From Streptomyces albicerus (GTDB lineage: Bacteria > Actinomycetota > Actinomycetes > Streptomycetales > Streptomycetaceae), in contig NZ_VWMY01000012.1 of assembly GCF_008905045.1 (NCBI RefSeq), positions 117,465 to 181,464 on the forward strand: a stretch of DNA of 64,000 bases, given 5' to 3'. The position numbers and the translations under genes are program-made. How positions within the stretch are numbered: position 1 is the first letter of the stretch; every line of letters starts with the position of its first letter. The notes under the pieces were generated by a model that had not been told where the DNA came from, ran no database searches, and saw nothing but the letters and a program-made list of their open reading frames with translations. Below, piece by piece: positions 11,689-20,949 of the stretch.

Positions 11689-13683
11689 CTACGCGCCTTC
11701 TGCTACCTCTGCGCTCTCCGCCTTCTTTGCCGCCTCGTCGATCGCGGCCAGCGACCGCCGCACCTGATTACGGTCCGTCGTGTACCAGAAGTCGGGCAGT
11801 GACGCCTTCAGATAGCTGCCATAGCGGGCCGTGGCGAGCCTCTGGTCCAGTACGGCGACCACACCGCGGTCCCCCATCGCCCGTACGAGGCGGCCGGCGC
11901 CCTGGGCCATCAGCAGGGCCGCGTGGGTGGCCGCGACGGCCATGAAGCCGTTGCCCCCGGCGTCCTCGACCGCTTTCTGGCGGGCGCTCATCAGCGGATC
12001 GTCGGGGCGTGGGAAGGGGATCTTGTCCATGACGACCAGCTGGCAGCTGGCCCCCGGTACGTCCACGCCCTGCCAGAGCGAGAGCGTGCCGAAGAGACAG
12101 GTCTTCGGGTCGGCCGCGAAGTTCTTGATCAGCTCGCCGAGTGTCTCCTCGCCCTGAAGCAGGATGGGGAACTCCGGGATACGGGAGCGCAGTTCCTCCG
12201 CGGCGAGCTGGGCGGCGCGCATCGAGGAGAAGAGGCCGAGCGTGCGGCCGCCGGCCGCCTGGATCAGCTCGGTGAGCTCGTCCAGCATGTCTCCGCGGTC
12301 GCTGTCGCGCGCGGGCCGTGCCAGGTGCTTCGCGACGTACAGGATGCCCTGCTTGCCGTAGTCGAAGGGCGAGCCGACGTCGATGCCCTTCCAGGGCGGG
12401 ACGTCCTCCCCCTCGGTGCCCTCCGGGGCCAGACCCAGCGAGGCCCCCACGCCGTTGAAGTCGCCGCCGAGCTTGAGCGTGGCCGAGGCCAGGACGACGG
12501 AGCGGTCCGCGAAGAGCTTCTCGCGCAGCAGGCCCGAGACGGACATCGGGGCGACCCGCAAGGAAGCGCCGAATCGGTCGTGCCGCTCGTACCAGACGAC
12601 GTCCCACTCGGAGCCGTTCGTGATTCGCTCCGCCACGTCGTGGACCGTCTCCACGGAGGCGAGGGCCTGCTTGCGGACCGCGTCCTCGTCGCCGACGGAT
12701 TTGTCGCGGGTCGCGCCGATCGCCGAGATCACCGTGCGGGCGGCGTCGCGCAGGGCCATCAGCGCGTACCCGAGGTCCTCCGGGATCTCCTCCAGGCGGC
12801 CGGGCAGGGCGAGCTCCATCAGTCGCTCGAAGCCCTCGGCGGCCGTCTGGAGCTGGTCGGCCGCCTTCTCGTTGACCAGCTTCGAGACGCGGCGCACGGC
12901 GCGGTTGACCTGGCCCGGCGTGAGCTCGCCCGTCGCGACTCCGGTGACGCGGGAGACCAGCTCGTGCGCCTCGTCCACGATCAGCACCTCGTGCTGCGGG
13001 AGGACCGGGGCGCCCTCGATGGCGTCGATCGCGAGGAGGGCGTGGTTCGTGACGACGACCTCGGCGAGTTTGGCGCGCTCACGGGCCATCTCGGCGAAGC
13101 ACTCCGCTCCGTAGGCGCATTTCGAGGCACCCAGGCACTCCCTGGAAGACACCGAGATCTGTGACCAGGCCCGGTCCGAGACACCGGGGGTGAGATCGTC
13201 GCGATCGCCGGTCTCGGTCTCGTCCGCCCAGTCGCGCAACCGCAGCAGGTCCTGGCCCAGCTTGCTGGTGGGCGCGGCCGCCTCGAACTGGTCGAAGAGG
13301 CCCTCCTCCTCGTCCTGCGGCATGCCTTCATTGAGGCGGTGCAGGCACATGTAGTTCGACCGGCCCTTGAGCATCGCGAACTCGGGGCGGCGGCGCAGCA
13401 GCGGATGCAGCGCGTCCACCGTGCGCGGCAGATCCCGCTCCACGAGCTGCCGCTGGAGCGCCAGGGTCGCCGTCGCCACGACTACCCGCTCCCCGTGCGC
13501 GAGCGCGGGCACCAGGTAACCGAGCGACTTTCCGGTGCCGGTGCCCGCCTGGACCAGCAGATGGGAGCCGTCGTCGATGACCTGCGCGACGGCTTCGGCC
13601 ATGGTCACCTGGCCAGGGCGCTCCGTACCGCCGACGGCTGTGACGGCGGCATGCAGGAGTTCAGGGAGTGAGGGCTCTGTCAT
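11689..13683 (-). CDS. dinG: DinG-type iron-sulfur ATP-dependent DNA helicase
   Basis: This is a superfamily-2 XPD/DinG helicase of 664 residues that unwinds DNA 5' to 3', with a role in damage or R-loop processing. Walker A is at residues 46-53 (AGTGTGKS), the DEAH box reads VDEAH, and a late motif reads GAGRLVR. Four cysteines that could hold the 4Fe-4S cluster are Cys113, Cys183, Cys189 and Cys195. The gene is convergent with lexA. No clear LexA box is seen just upstream of 13683, so SOS control is not shown. Confidence 0.92.
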   Translation of the reverse strand: MTEPSLPELLHAAVTAVGGTERPGQVTMAEAVAQVIDDGSHLLVQAGTGTGKSLGYLVPALAHGERVVVATATLALQRQLVERDLPRTVDALHPLLRRRPEFAMLKGRSNYMCLHRLNEGMPQDEEEGLFDQFEAAAPTSKLGQDLLRLRDWADETETGDRDDLTPGVSDRAWSQISVSSRECLGASKCAYGAECFAEMARERAKLAEVVVTNHALLAIDAIEGAPVLPQHEVLIVDEAHELVSRVTGVATGELTPGQVNRAVRRVSKLVNEKAADQLQTAAEGFERLMELALPGRLEEIPEDLGYALMALRDAARTVISAIGATRDKSVGDEDAVRKQALASVETVHDVAERITNGSEWDVVWYERHDRFGASLRVAPMSVSGLLREKLFADRSVVLASATLKLGGDFNGVGASLGLAPEGTEGEDVPPWKGIDVGSPFDYGKQGILYVAKHLARPARDSDRGDMLDELTELIQAAGGRTLGLFSSMRAAQLAAEELRSRIPEFPILLQGEETLGELIKNFAADPKTCLFGTLSLWQGVDVPGASCQLVVMDKIPFPRPDDPLMSARQKAVEDAGGNGFMAVAATHAALLMAQGAGRLVRAMGDRGVVAVLDQRLATARYGSYLKASLPDFWYTTDRNQVRRSLAAIDEAAKKAESAEVAEGA

Positions 13684-13807
13684 AGCCAGACCACCCTACG
13701 GCTCGGCACTGACAACCGTGCGATCAAGGCCGGAGCGAGGGACGCGATCAAGACGTGTGCACGGGCGGTGATACAGGTGGCGATGCGGGCGGTGCTGCGG
13801 GCGGCGA

Positions 13808-15994
13808 TCAAGACTGGTGCAGTGGGTTCGGGACGGTGCCGTGCACGGCGGCGTGCGGGCGCTGGGGGCGGTCGCGGTAGCCGTCCAGGTGCAGTCGGTT
13901 GCGGTTGAGGCACAGCCGCTCGATACGGGGAGTGAGCAGGTCGAACGTTTCGTAACGCTCCTTGAGCTCCGGGAACCGCTTCTGGTGGCGGAGGATTTCC
14001 GCCCGGACGAGCGACCAGAACTCGGCCTCGGGAACACCCAGTTGCTCCTCGCACAGCGGGGCCAGATAACGGAAGACACCGACGAAGAGCCCGGAGTGGA
14101 TGAACTGGGTGAGGAACGCGGCCGGTTCCGTGAGCAGAACGGCCCGCACGTCGTCCGGCATGGAGGCGTGTTCGGGAAGCGGCTCGGAGCTGACGTTCAC
14201 GTCGTCCACGAAGTCCTTCACCGCGAGACGGGCGGGTACGTCGTGGTCGTCGAAGACAACGATCGCGTTCTCGCCATGTGGGCTGAACACAGTGCCGTAG
14301 CGATAGAGGAAGTGCAGCAGGGGCGGCAGCAACGCGGCGAAGAGACGGCGCAGCCAGGTCCGCGGAGCCAGACCCGAGCGCTCCACGAGCTCCGCCGTGA
14401 AGGCACGGCCGGCCGGGTCGATGTGCAGGAGAGCCGCCAGGGTACGGGCGCGTTCGCCGGATACGAGATGGCGGGACAGCGGCTCGCGCCAGATCGCGCC
14501 GAGCAACTCCTTGTACTGGTACGGGACTTCCGGCAGCGCGTCGTACACGGGGTGCCCGACCGTCACCGAAGCGACCTCGCCGAGCAGGACGACCTGGCAG
14601 GTGTCGCGCAGGAACGGGTCGGCGTCGCGCAGGCCGTGCATCCAGGTGGTGACGGCGGGAGCCGCGAGCGTGCGTTCCGTCGGGAGGCCGCGCCACACCA
14701 GGGTGTTGAGGACGGACAGCGGCAGTTTGACGGTGTGCCGGTCCGGTCGTGAGGTGTTGAGGAAGGTGCGGATCGACTGCTGGGGAAGGCGCAGATCGCC
14801 GTCCGGGGGCATGGGGACGATGGCGCCCGCGGCGACGGAGGGCGCGAAGAGCGGCAGCACGACGTCGTTCCACTGCCAGGGGTGCACGGGCAGGTAGAGG
14901 TACGACTCCGGAGCGAGCCCACGCGCGCGTAGTGCCGTGTCGTAGGACTCCCTGGTGGTGGGGCTCAGCTCGCGCGCGTACAGCTGGTCGGCGGTCTCCA
15001 GGCCCGCGACGCCTCGATAGGTGGCGAGTGAGGTGTGCACTGCGATCCATGGCAGGGCTGTCACTCTGCGGCCCTCGGGTGCCCAGTGGGCAGCGTCCGT
15101 CGCCGAGAAGCCGAGGCGGCCTTTGTTGAGGACGATCCAGGGGTGGCCCGTCTGGTGGCCTTCCAGCTCGGCATAGCTGAGATCAGCGAGGCGGGCGGCG
15201 GGGAGTGCCGTGTGATCGAGGCGGGCGTCCGCGGCGAGGGTGGTGGTCAGTTCGCGGATGACGTGGCCGAGGGTGGAGCCGTCCAGGCCCAGGGTGGCGC
15301 GGGCGCGGGTGAGCAAGTCGAGGGGGTCGGTGTAAGGGCGGGGAGATTGATTTCCTGAGGTGCCGTCGAGGCCGCCGGTTTCGCTGGCACCTTCTGCGAC
15401 TTTGGTTGCGTTGGTCTCTTTGATTGCTTTGGTCACTTTCGTGACCTCAGTGGCTTCGGCGACTTCGGTGGCTTTAGTAGCTTCAGCGACTTTGGTGGCT
15501 TCGGTGCCTTGGGTGGCTTGGGTGGCTTGGGTGGCTTCAGTCAAGGTGAGTGACGACGGATCGACCTGCCAACTCTCGTACGCGCCACGGCGGGCGCGGA
15601 AAGAGAGGATGCCTCCGGCGTCGAGGCGGAGCGTGTAGGGGCGCTCGCCGGCTGGGTCTGCTTCGTTCGGGGCGGTCGGGGGCAAGGCCTGTCGGCCAGG
15701 GGTAGGGAGCGAGGTCGAAGAATCTTGGACGTCTGCGCCAGGTGGCGAATCGTCTCCTCTAGGGGTTGAGGCGCCGACCGGTGCCGTGGCCCCAGCAGGA
15801 GCGGAGGCTGCTGCCGTGCAGCTGACGCGGTTCACATCCGGTTCCGGTACCAGGATCTCCTCGTGCGCGAACTCCCCGATCATCTTGGCGAGCAGTCGGC
15901 GCCCCGCTCTTTCCCAGCGCTCCGGGCTCAGTTCAGGCGGGTCGTAGAGCCATGACGGCTCGCCTGGAGTCGGGGCGGCGGGCGGGTTCGGCAC
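13808..15994 (-). CDS. IucA/IucC-family siderophore synthetase with tripeptide-repeat insertion
   Basis: This NRPS-independent siderophore (NIS) synthetase is an ATP-dependent ligase that condenses citrate or a citryl intermediate with an amine. It has 728 residues, starting at GTG 15994 with GAGGAG upstream. Core motifs are HPWQWNDVVLPLF, RTFLNTSRPDRHTVKLP and HGENAIVVFDDHD; the C-terminal half is the FhuF-like region. It is much longer than usual at the N-terminus because of a Pro/Ala/Thr-rich insert (about residues 60-117) and a run of about 17 tripeptides of the type T-(E/K/Q)-(A/V) at about residues 152-203. It is the last gene of a four-gene minus-strand cluster, 57 bases after the acyltransferase gene. 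Confidence 0.9.
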   Translation of the reverse strand: MPNPPAAPTPGEPSWLYDPPELSPERWERAGRRLLAKMIGEFAHEEILVPEPDVNRVSCTAAASAPAGATAPVGASTPRGDDSPPGADVQDSSTSLPTPGRQALPPTAPNEADPAGERPYTLRLDAGGILSFRARRGAYESWQVDPSSLTLTEATQATQATQGTEATKVAEATKATEVAEATEVTKVTKAIKETNATKVAEGASETGGLDGTSGNQSPRPYTDPLDLLTRARATLGLDGSTLGHVIRELTTTLAADARLDHTALPAARLADLSYAELEGHQTGHPWIVLNKGRLGFSATDAAHWAPEGRRVTALPWIAVHTSLATYRGVAGLETADQLYARELSPTTRESYDTALRARGLAPESYLYLPVHPWQWNDVVLPLFAPSVAAGAIVPMPPDGDLRLPQQSIRTFLNTSRPDRHTVKLPLSVLNTLVWRGLPTERTLAAPAVTTWMHGLRDADPFLRDTCQVVLLGEVASVTVGHPVYDALPEVPYQYKELLGAIWREPLSRHLVSGERARTLAALLHIDPAGRAFTAELVERSGLAPRTWLRRLFAALLPPLLHFLYRYGTVFSPHGENAIVVFDDHDVPARLAVKDFVDDVNVSSEPLPEHASMPDDVRAVLLTEPAAFLTQFIHSGLFVGVFRYLAPLCEEQLGVPEAEFWSLVRAEILRHQKRFPELKERYETFDLLTPRIERLCLNRNRLHLDGYRDRPQRPHAAVHGTVPNPLHQS
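15386..15541 (-). repeat. 9-bp tandem repeat array inside the NIS synthetase gene
   Basis: The DNA repeats with a 9-bp period encoding tripeptides (TEA, TQA, TQG, TKV, AEA and similar) in about 17 units. It stays in frame and contains no stop, consistent with slippage-driven expansion of a surface loop. Confidence 0.85.
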
Positions 15995-16051
15995 GGGGAC
16001 TCCTCGGCTGGGAACCTGATCGGGACGAGCGGTGTACTAAAAGTGACGGCG

Positions 16052-16870
16052 CTACAACAGATCGCGCAGGGCCCGGTCTCTGACCATGAGGGCTGCCCGC
16101 TTGTCGGGCAGATCGACCTCGGCGGAGTACCGGAAGCCGGCGCTGAGAAAGGCGGACACGGAGGGGGTGTTGCGAAGGTCGGGCTCCGCGATGACGCGTG
16201 CGCATGAGGGGCGCCGGTCGAGGACCAGGTCGGACACAGCTCTGAGCAGGGTCGTGCCAAGTCCGCGCCCGCGGTTGGCGACACCGCCGATGAGGAGGTG
16301 GATTCCGGTGTCGTGGAGGCGGGACGGGTAGTGGCGGGCCAGGGGGTCGAGGTCCGCGCGGTAGATCTCCCAGTAGCTCATCGGCGTGCCGTCCAGTACG
16401 CCGAGGCAGGGGACACTGCGCCCGTCGCCGGCGAGCTGGGCGCGCAGGTGGTGCTCGGTCGCCGTGTCGGGACCGGAGAGCTCCCAGAAGGCAGCCACGG
16501 CAGGGTCGTTCATCCAGCGGCTGATGAGCGGGAGATCACGGTCGATGCGTACGGGGACGAGGTGGAAGACGCCCACGGAAGTGGCGGTCGGCCCCCAGTC
16601 GCCGACGCGGTCGAGGAGGTGGTCACCGGCCTGGGTGACGGGGGCGGGCCACTCCATGTCCCGCGCCGCGCCCGTCTCCCCGCCCGGTTCCGTGGCTCCC
16701 CCGGCTGCTTCGGCATCCTCGGCCTCGGCCTTCTCGGCGAAGAGTGCGAGGAATTCGTCGGGCAGGCGCAGATCGAGGGTGTCCTCGCTGTCCGCACGGG
16801 GGCCCGGGTCGCTGCCGACGGCGGTGAAGGGGGCGGTACCGGCGTCGGTGCTCGCATCGGTGGGAGGCAC
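16052..16870 (-). CDS. GNAT-fold siderophore acyltransferase (IucB/RhbD/MbtK-like)
   Basis: This 272-residue protein starts at GTG 16870 behind AGGAG. Residues 1-90 are low-complexity and acidic. The acyl-CoA N-acyltransferase domain occupies about residues 95-272: FHLVPVRIDRDLPLISRWMN, the cofactor-loop region GGVANRGRGLGTTLL, and VIAEPDLRNTPSVSAFLSAG. These are hallmarks of enzymes that acylate N-hydroxy-lysine or a diamine in hydroxamate siderophore assembly. It lies between the two IucA/IucC genes (39 bases after the upstream one), which supports a role in the same pathway. Confidence 0.85.
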   Translation of the reverse strand: MPPTDASTDAGTAPFTAVGSDPGPRADSEDTLDLRLPDEFLALFAEKAEAEDAEAAGGATEPGGETGAARDMEWPAPVTQAGDHLLDRVGDWGPTATSVGVFHLVPVRIDRDLPLISRWMNDPAVAAFWELSGPDTATEHHLRAQLAGDGRSVPCLGVLDGTPMSYWEIYRADLDPLARHYPSRLHDTGIHLLIGGVANRGRGLGTTLLRAVSDLVLDRRPSCARVIAEPDLRNTPSVSAFLSAGFRYSAEVDLPDKRAALMVRDRALRDLL

Positions 16871-16909
16871 GGCGACGCTCCTCTCAGGAGACGGGGCGGA
16901 TCATGTTCC

Positions 16910-19003
16910 TCAGGAATGAAGGGGGTTGGCGATGGTGACGTAGACGGACTGCGTGTCGACCGGGCCGACGAGTTCGTCGAGGCCGTGCAGCCGGGTCAGC
17001 AGGTTGGCCTTGCAACGCAGGACGGGTGAGTCGAGCAGGCAGGCGGGCAGGGAGGTACGAAGCCGGGCGGGTCCGGAGGCGACATCGGTGAGGAAGCGGC
17101 GGAAGGCGGCGAGCAACAGCCGTTCGTCGGCGAGGCGTTGTGAGCCGAAGGCGCCGATGAGGCCGAGCACGTTGTTGATGGCGAGGTAGTAGGCGAAGCG
17201 TTCGTCGGTGACCTCGTCGGAGACGAATGTGTCGCTGCGTCCGCCGATGCCGGGGAGTCGTTTGTCCAGGTCCGCGCGCCGGGACTCGCGGAAGTAGTAG
17301 CCCTGGTTGTCGCGGTAGCGACCGCCCGTCGGCCAGCCTTCCGGGTCCAGCAGGAGCAGGGTGTTCTGCTGGTGGGCCTCCAGAGCGATGCCGGCCTCAC
17401 TGTCCAGCCAGAGCACGGGGCGGACGACCTGCTCCAGGTAGCGCAGGAACCACTCGGTGGCGACGGCGCCGCGCGGTCGGCCCGTGCGTCCGGCGAGGCG
17501 GGTGACGATCTCGGTGAGCCGGGAACGCGTCGTGGGCCTGCTCTGCCCGGGCTGCTGCTCCCCGGTGTGCCGCTGTCCGGTGGGCAGAACCTGGGGCTTG
17601 GGTGAGACGAGTCCGGCGATGCAGGAGACGTCGTCCGTCGACGCGAACGGGTTGTGGCGGATCATCACGTCGACGCCGGGTACGGCGTTGCCGTCCGGGT
17701 CGTTCACCGCGAGCCAGGCCGGGTCGCGGACGATGTCGAAGCCCGGGTGGGCCGCGTGCCACTGTTCGGCGAGGCCGCCGCGCAGGAGACGGTGGACCTC
17801 GACGCCGCGGTGGAGTTCCTTGCGGAGGTTCTCCCGACGGGAGTTGGTGATGCGCAGGCCCAGTGACAGCTTCAGCATCGCGGGGGCACCGGAGCGATAG
17901 AGGGTGCGTACGGAGGAGGTGGGGTGCCACGGGGAGCCGTGAGGACCGAGGTCCCTCAGCAGTCCGGCGTCCAGAAGTTTCGCCGTTTCCGGGCGGTGGC
18001 GGACCTCGCGGACCTGCCAGGGGTGCATCGGCAGCGCGGCGTACCCGTCGGGCAGGTGCAGTCCGGCACCGGCGAGACGGGGGGTGAGCTGTTCCGCGGG
18101 TACGAGGCGGCCTCGCTCGGTCCAGGCCGAGTCGGTGGCGAGTACGGAGGGGGCGACTGCCATCCAGTGCAGCGGGAAGGAGCCGCGCAACTCCGGCGAG
18201 TAGAGCCGGGTTTCGGCCTCGGAGAGTCCCTCGCGGCTCTTCGGGGCGGGGTGCAGCGGGTGCCCGAGCAGCAGCGCCTGCTCGGCGGAGAGGAAGAGGT
18301 CGGGGCCGTCGGCGGCGTTCTCCCTGCGGTCCGTGATGAAGACGACGGTCCGCCGGACGGAGTCGGCGACTCGGCCGACCAGGTCGCCGTCGTCGGCCGA
18401 GGCTTGTCGCTCGGCAGCCGCGTCCGGCTGGGCGGAGGCGGCTGGCTCGGCGGAGGTGATCGGCTCGGCAGACGCGTCCGGCTGGGCGGAGGCGGCTGGC
18501 TCGGCGGGGGCACATGGCTTGGCGGAGGCGTTCGTCTCGGCGGAGGCGAGTGGCTCGGCGGGAGCCGCACCCGTAGGTGTCTCTCGGCTCAGGAGGGCCG
18601 CCAGTGTGGCCGCGTCCGTGGGAGGCGCCTGGTCAGGCGCGTCGGAGAGGTAAGGAGGGCCGAAGCGGTGCCATCCCGTGGGGGACCAGTAGTGGACCGG
18701 GACGACGAGGGCTGTGCCGCTGGCGGGCAGGGGGATGCGCAGCGTGCCGTCGTCGGGCGCGGGGAGATCGTGCTCGCGTACCCAGCAGCGCAGCAGGTTC
18801 TCGATGGCCGCGGCCTGGGCCGCGGTGTAGGGATCGGGGTGTTCCAGCAGGTCGGTGGTGGCGCCGCGCAGCCGTTCGGACTCCCGGGGCCCTCCCTTCT
18901 GCCTGGGGACCGAGTCGGCCCCCGGCCCGAGCGGGGCCTGCGTGCCGCGGGCTCCTCGCTCGTGGGTGTGGGGGCGGCCGTCGGATGCGGGGGTAGCGTT
19001 CAA
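16910..19003 (-). CDS. IucA/IucC-family siderophore synthetase with Ala/Ser/Glu/Pro repeat insertion
   Basis: This is the second NIS synthetase, 697 residues. The start is TTG at 19003, with AAGGA seven bases before it. Catalytic-core motifs are MHPWQVREV, SSVRTLYRSG, LKLSLGLRITNSRREN and EAHQQNTLLLL. A disordered insert at about residues 144-204 contains two copies of AEPAASAQPDA within a longer Ala/Ser/Glu/Pro-rich run. Together with the other synthetase it would make two successive citrate amide bonds, as IucA plus IucC or RhbC plus RhbF do. Its start is 225 bases after the end of the aminotransferase gene. Confidence 0.9.
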   Translation of the reverse strand: MNATPASDGRPHTHERGARGTQAPLGPGADSVPRQKGGPRESERLRGATTDLLEHPDPYTAAQAAAIENLLRCWVREHDLPAPDDGTLRIPLPASGTALVVPVHYWSPTGWHRFGPPYLSDAPDQAPPTDAATLAALLSRETPTGAAPAEPLASAETNASAKPCAPAEPAASAQPDASAEPITSAEPAASAQPDAAAERQASADDGDLVGRVADSVRRTVVFITDRRENAADGPDLFLSAEQALLLGHPLHPAPKSREGLSEAETRLYSPELRGSFPLHWMAVAPSVLATDSAWTERGRLVPAEQLTPRLAGAGLHLPDGYAALPMHPWQVREVRHRPETAKLLDAGLLRDLGPHGSPWHPTSSVRTLYRSGAPAMLKLSLGLRITNSRRENLRKELHRGVEVHRLLRGGLAEQWHAAHPGFDIVRDPAWLAVNDPDGNAVPGVDVMIRHNPFASTDDVSCIAGLVSPKPQVLPTGQRHTGEQQPGQSRPTTRSRLTEIVTRLAGRTGRPRGAVATEWFLRYLEQVVRPVLWLDSEAGIALEAHQQNTLLLLDPEGWPTGGRYRDNQGYYFRESRRADLDKRLPGIGGRSDTFVSDEVTDERFAYYLAINNVLGLIGAFGSQRLADERLLLAAFRRFLTDVASGPARLRTSLPACLLDSPVLRCKANLLTRLHGLDELVGPVDTQSVYVTIANPLHS
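18415..18560 (-). repeat. intragenic repeat array in the upstream NIS synthetase gene
   Basis: Imperfect copies of a roughly 54-bp unit encode Ala/Ser/Glu/Pro-rich peptides (two copies of AEPAASAQPDA). The array is in frame and occupies a position in the protein comparable to the repeat of the partner synthetase. Confidence 0.7.
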
Positions 19004-19228
19004 AGAGGGTTCCTTGTGGGGTGGTTCAGGCTCGTGCGGCGACGAACCGGGGCTGTTCGGGGGTGCGTTGGACCTGTGCGTTTCGTGGTTGATTCGGGTG
19101 GGGGTGCGTCGTCTTCCGGTCTCTGGGTGGTCAGGGAGGAGGCTGCCTTTCCGGTACTGCCCTGCGGTGTGTCACCGAGCGACAGCACCTCCAGGGCTCC
19201 GGGTCGAACCGTCCACCGGGTCGGCCGC

Positions 19229-20725
19229 CTATCCGGAGTGCTCGGCCCGTTCGGTGTTCTCGGTCGCTGTCCGCCGGGTGTCCTTGTCTGCCGTGCCGGT
19301 GGACGCTTTCGCGACCGCCGCCACCGCGTCCGCCAGCCGGTCGAGCACCGCGCTCGCCTGCTCGTCGCTGATCGTGAGTGGTGGAAGCAGGCGCACCACG
19401 CTGGAGTGCCGGCCGCCGAGTTCCACGATCAGGCCGCGGCGCAGACACTCCCGCTGGACGGCTGCCGCCACTTCGGGGGCGGCGGGAGGTGGTCCCCCAG
19501 GAGACGCCGGCGGCTTTTCGGGGTCCACGAATTCGACGCCGATCATCAGCCCCCGGCCGCGTACGTCGCCGATGGAGGCGAAGTCCGTGCTCAGACCCTG
19601 GAGTTGGGCGATCAGGCGGGCGCCCAGAGTGGCGGCGCGCTCGGCGAGATCGTTCTCGCGGACGTACGCGAGAGTCGCGGCACCCGCTGCCATGGCGAGT
19701 TGGTTGCCGCGGAACGTGCCCGCGTGGGCGCCCGGTTCCCACACGTCGAGGCCGTCGCGGTAGACGACGACGGCCAGCGGCAGGCTGCCGCCGATGGCCT
19801 TGGAGAGGACCATCACGTCCGGGGTGATGCCGCTGTGCTCGACCGCCCAGAAGGTGCCGGTCCGGCCGACCCCCGTCTGCACCTCGTCGGCGATCAGCGG
19901 GATCGAGCGCGCCGAGGTGATCTCCCGCATCCGGCGCATCCAGTCGTCGCGTGCCGGAATCACTCCGCCCTCGCCCTGTACCGGTTCCAGGATCATTCCG
20001 GCGGGGCTCGGCACCCCGGACTTGGTGTCGTCGAGGATGGACTCGGTCCAGCGCGCGGCGAGTTCGGCCCCGCGCTCGCCGCCGATGCCGAACGGACAGC
20101 GGTAGTCCTGCGGATAGGGCAGGCGCGCGACGCGTACGTCGGACGCGCCCCCGGATGCCGCGAGCGCCCCCGCGGTCATCCCGTGGTAGGCGCCGGCGAA
20201 GGCGAGAATCCCGCTGCGGCCGGTCGCGGCGCGCACCAGTTTCAGCGCCGCCTCGACGGCGTCCGTGCCGGCGGGCCCGCAGAACTGCACGCGCGCACGG
20301 TCGGCGAGGCCGGGCGGCAGCGTGCGGAACAGCTCTGTGGTGAAGGCGTCCTTGACCGGTGTGGCCAGGTCGAGGACGTGCAGCGGCGCCCCCGAGTCGA
20401 GGACCTTTCTGATGGCTTCCAGGACGACCGGGTGGTTGTGGCCGAGGGCCAGCGTCCCCGCGCCCGACAGACAGTCGAGGTAGCGGCTCCCGTCGGCGCC
20501 CTCGATCGTCAGCCCGCGTGCCCGCACGGGAACGATCGGGAGGGCGCGCGCGTACGTGCGCGCCGCGGACTCACGCGCCGACTGCCTCCGCAGGATCCCC
20601 TCGTGCGCCGCGCGCGCCCCCGCGTTCACGTGCCCGGTGCGCGCACCGGTCTCGTACGGCGCGGGCGCTCCCACGGCCTCGTGCATCGCGGGCGCCACCT
20701 CGGGCGCAGACTCGGTCACAGCCAC
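19229..20725 (-). CDS. diaminobutyrate--2-oxoglutarate-type aminotransferase (class III, PLP)
   Basis: This 498-residue PLP enzyme starts at GTG 20725 behind GGGAGG; a second GTG six bases downstream is an alternative. Class III landmarks are SGAGTLALGHNHP, AFAGAYHGMTAGALA, LIADEVQTGVGRTG, and the Schiff-base lysine Lys309 in VLSKAIGGSLP. The closest known roles are EctB/RhbA-like enzymes making 2,4-diaminobutyrate from aspartate semialdehyde. As first gene of the NIS cluster it would supply the diamine precursor. A dedicated decarboxylase for 1,3-diaminopropane is missing here. Confidence 0.85.
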   Translation of the reverse strand: MAVTESAPEVAPAMHEAVGAPAPYETGARTGHVNAGARAAHEGILRRQSARESAARTYARALPIVPVRARGLTIEGADGSRYLDCLSGAGTLALGHNHPVVLEAIRKVLDSGAPLHVLDLATPVKDAFTTELFRTLPPGLADRARVQFCGPAGTDAVEAALKLVRAATGRSGILAFAGAYHGMTAGALAASGGASDVRVARLPYPQDYRCPFGIGGERGAELAARWTESILDDTKSGVPSPAGMILEPVQGEGGVIPARDDWMRRMREITSARSIPLIADEVQTGVGRTGTFWAVEHSGITPDVMVLSKAIGGSLPLAVVVYRDGLDVWEPGAHAGTFRGNQLAMAAGAATLAYVRENDLAERAATLGARLIAQLQGLSTDFASIGDVRGRGLMIGVEFVDPEKPPASPGGPPPAAPEVAAAVQRECLRRGLIVELGGRHSSVVRLLPPLTISDEQASAVLDRLADAVAAVAKASTGTADKDTRRTATENTERAEHSG

Positions 20726-20949
20726 GTCTGTCGGTCCTCCCGCAGTCCAGAGGCGAGTTGCTCGGCCGCCCGGTGGGAGGCGGCAGGGGGATGAACGCGG
20801 CCGGAACGTCCCCCGTACGTACCAACGACGGCGACCGCGAGGGGCAACGGTGGGACGAAGATCCTTGCTGTGACGGCACCGATGGTCCTGCGGGCCCGCC
20901 CGGACAGAGCCCCGGCCCTCCTTCCTCGGGTCAGGCGCGCGGAAGCAGC

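Noticed and set aside
13684-13807. Repeated GCGATCAAG segments between dinG and the IucC-type gene as an operator or CRISPR-like array
   Set aside because: Only three copies with unequal spacing (27 and 59 bases); too short for an array.
19021-19039. Weak match to an iron box near the TTG start of the IucA/IucC gene
   Set aside because: Only one half-site is similar and the palindrome is lost, so it is not reported as a DmdR site.
17924-20794. 956-codon plus-strand frame across the siderophore cluster
   Set aside because: Lies opposite the IucA/IucC and aminotransferase genes, which have clear motifs and ribosome sites.
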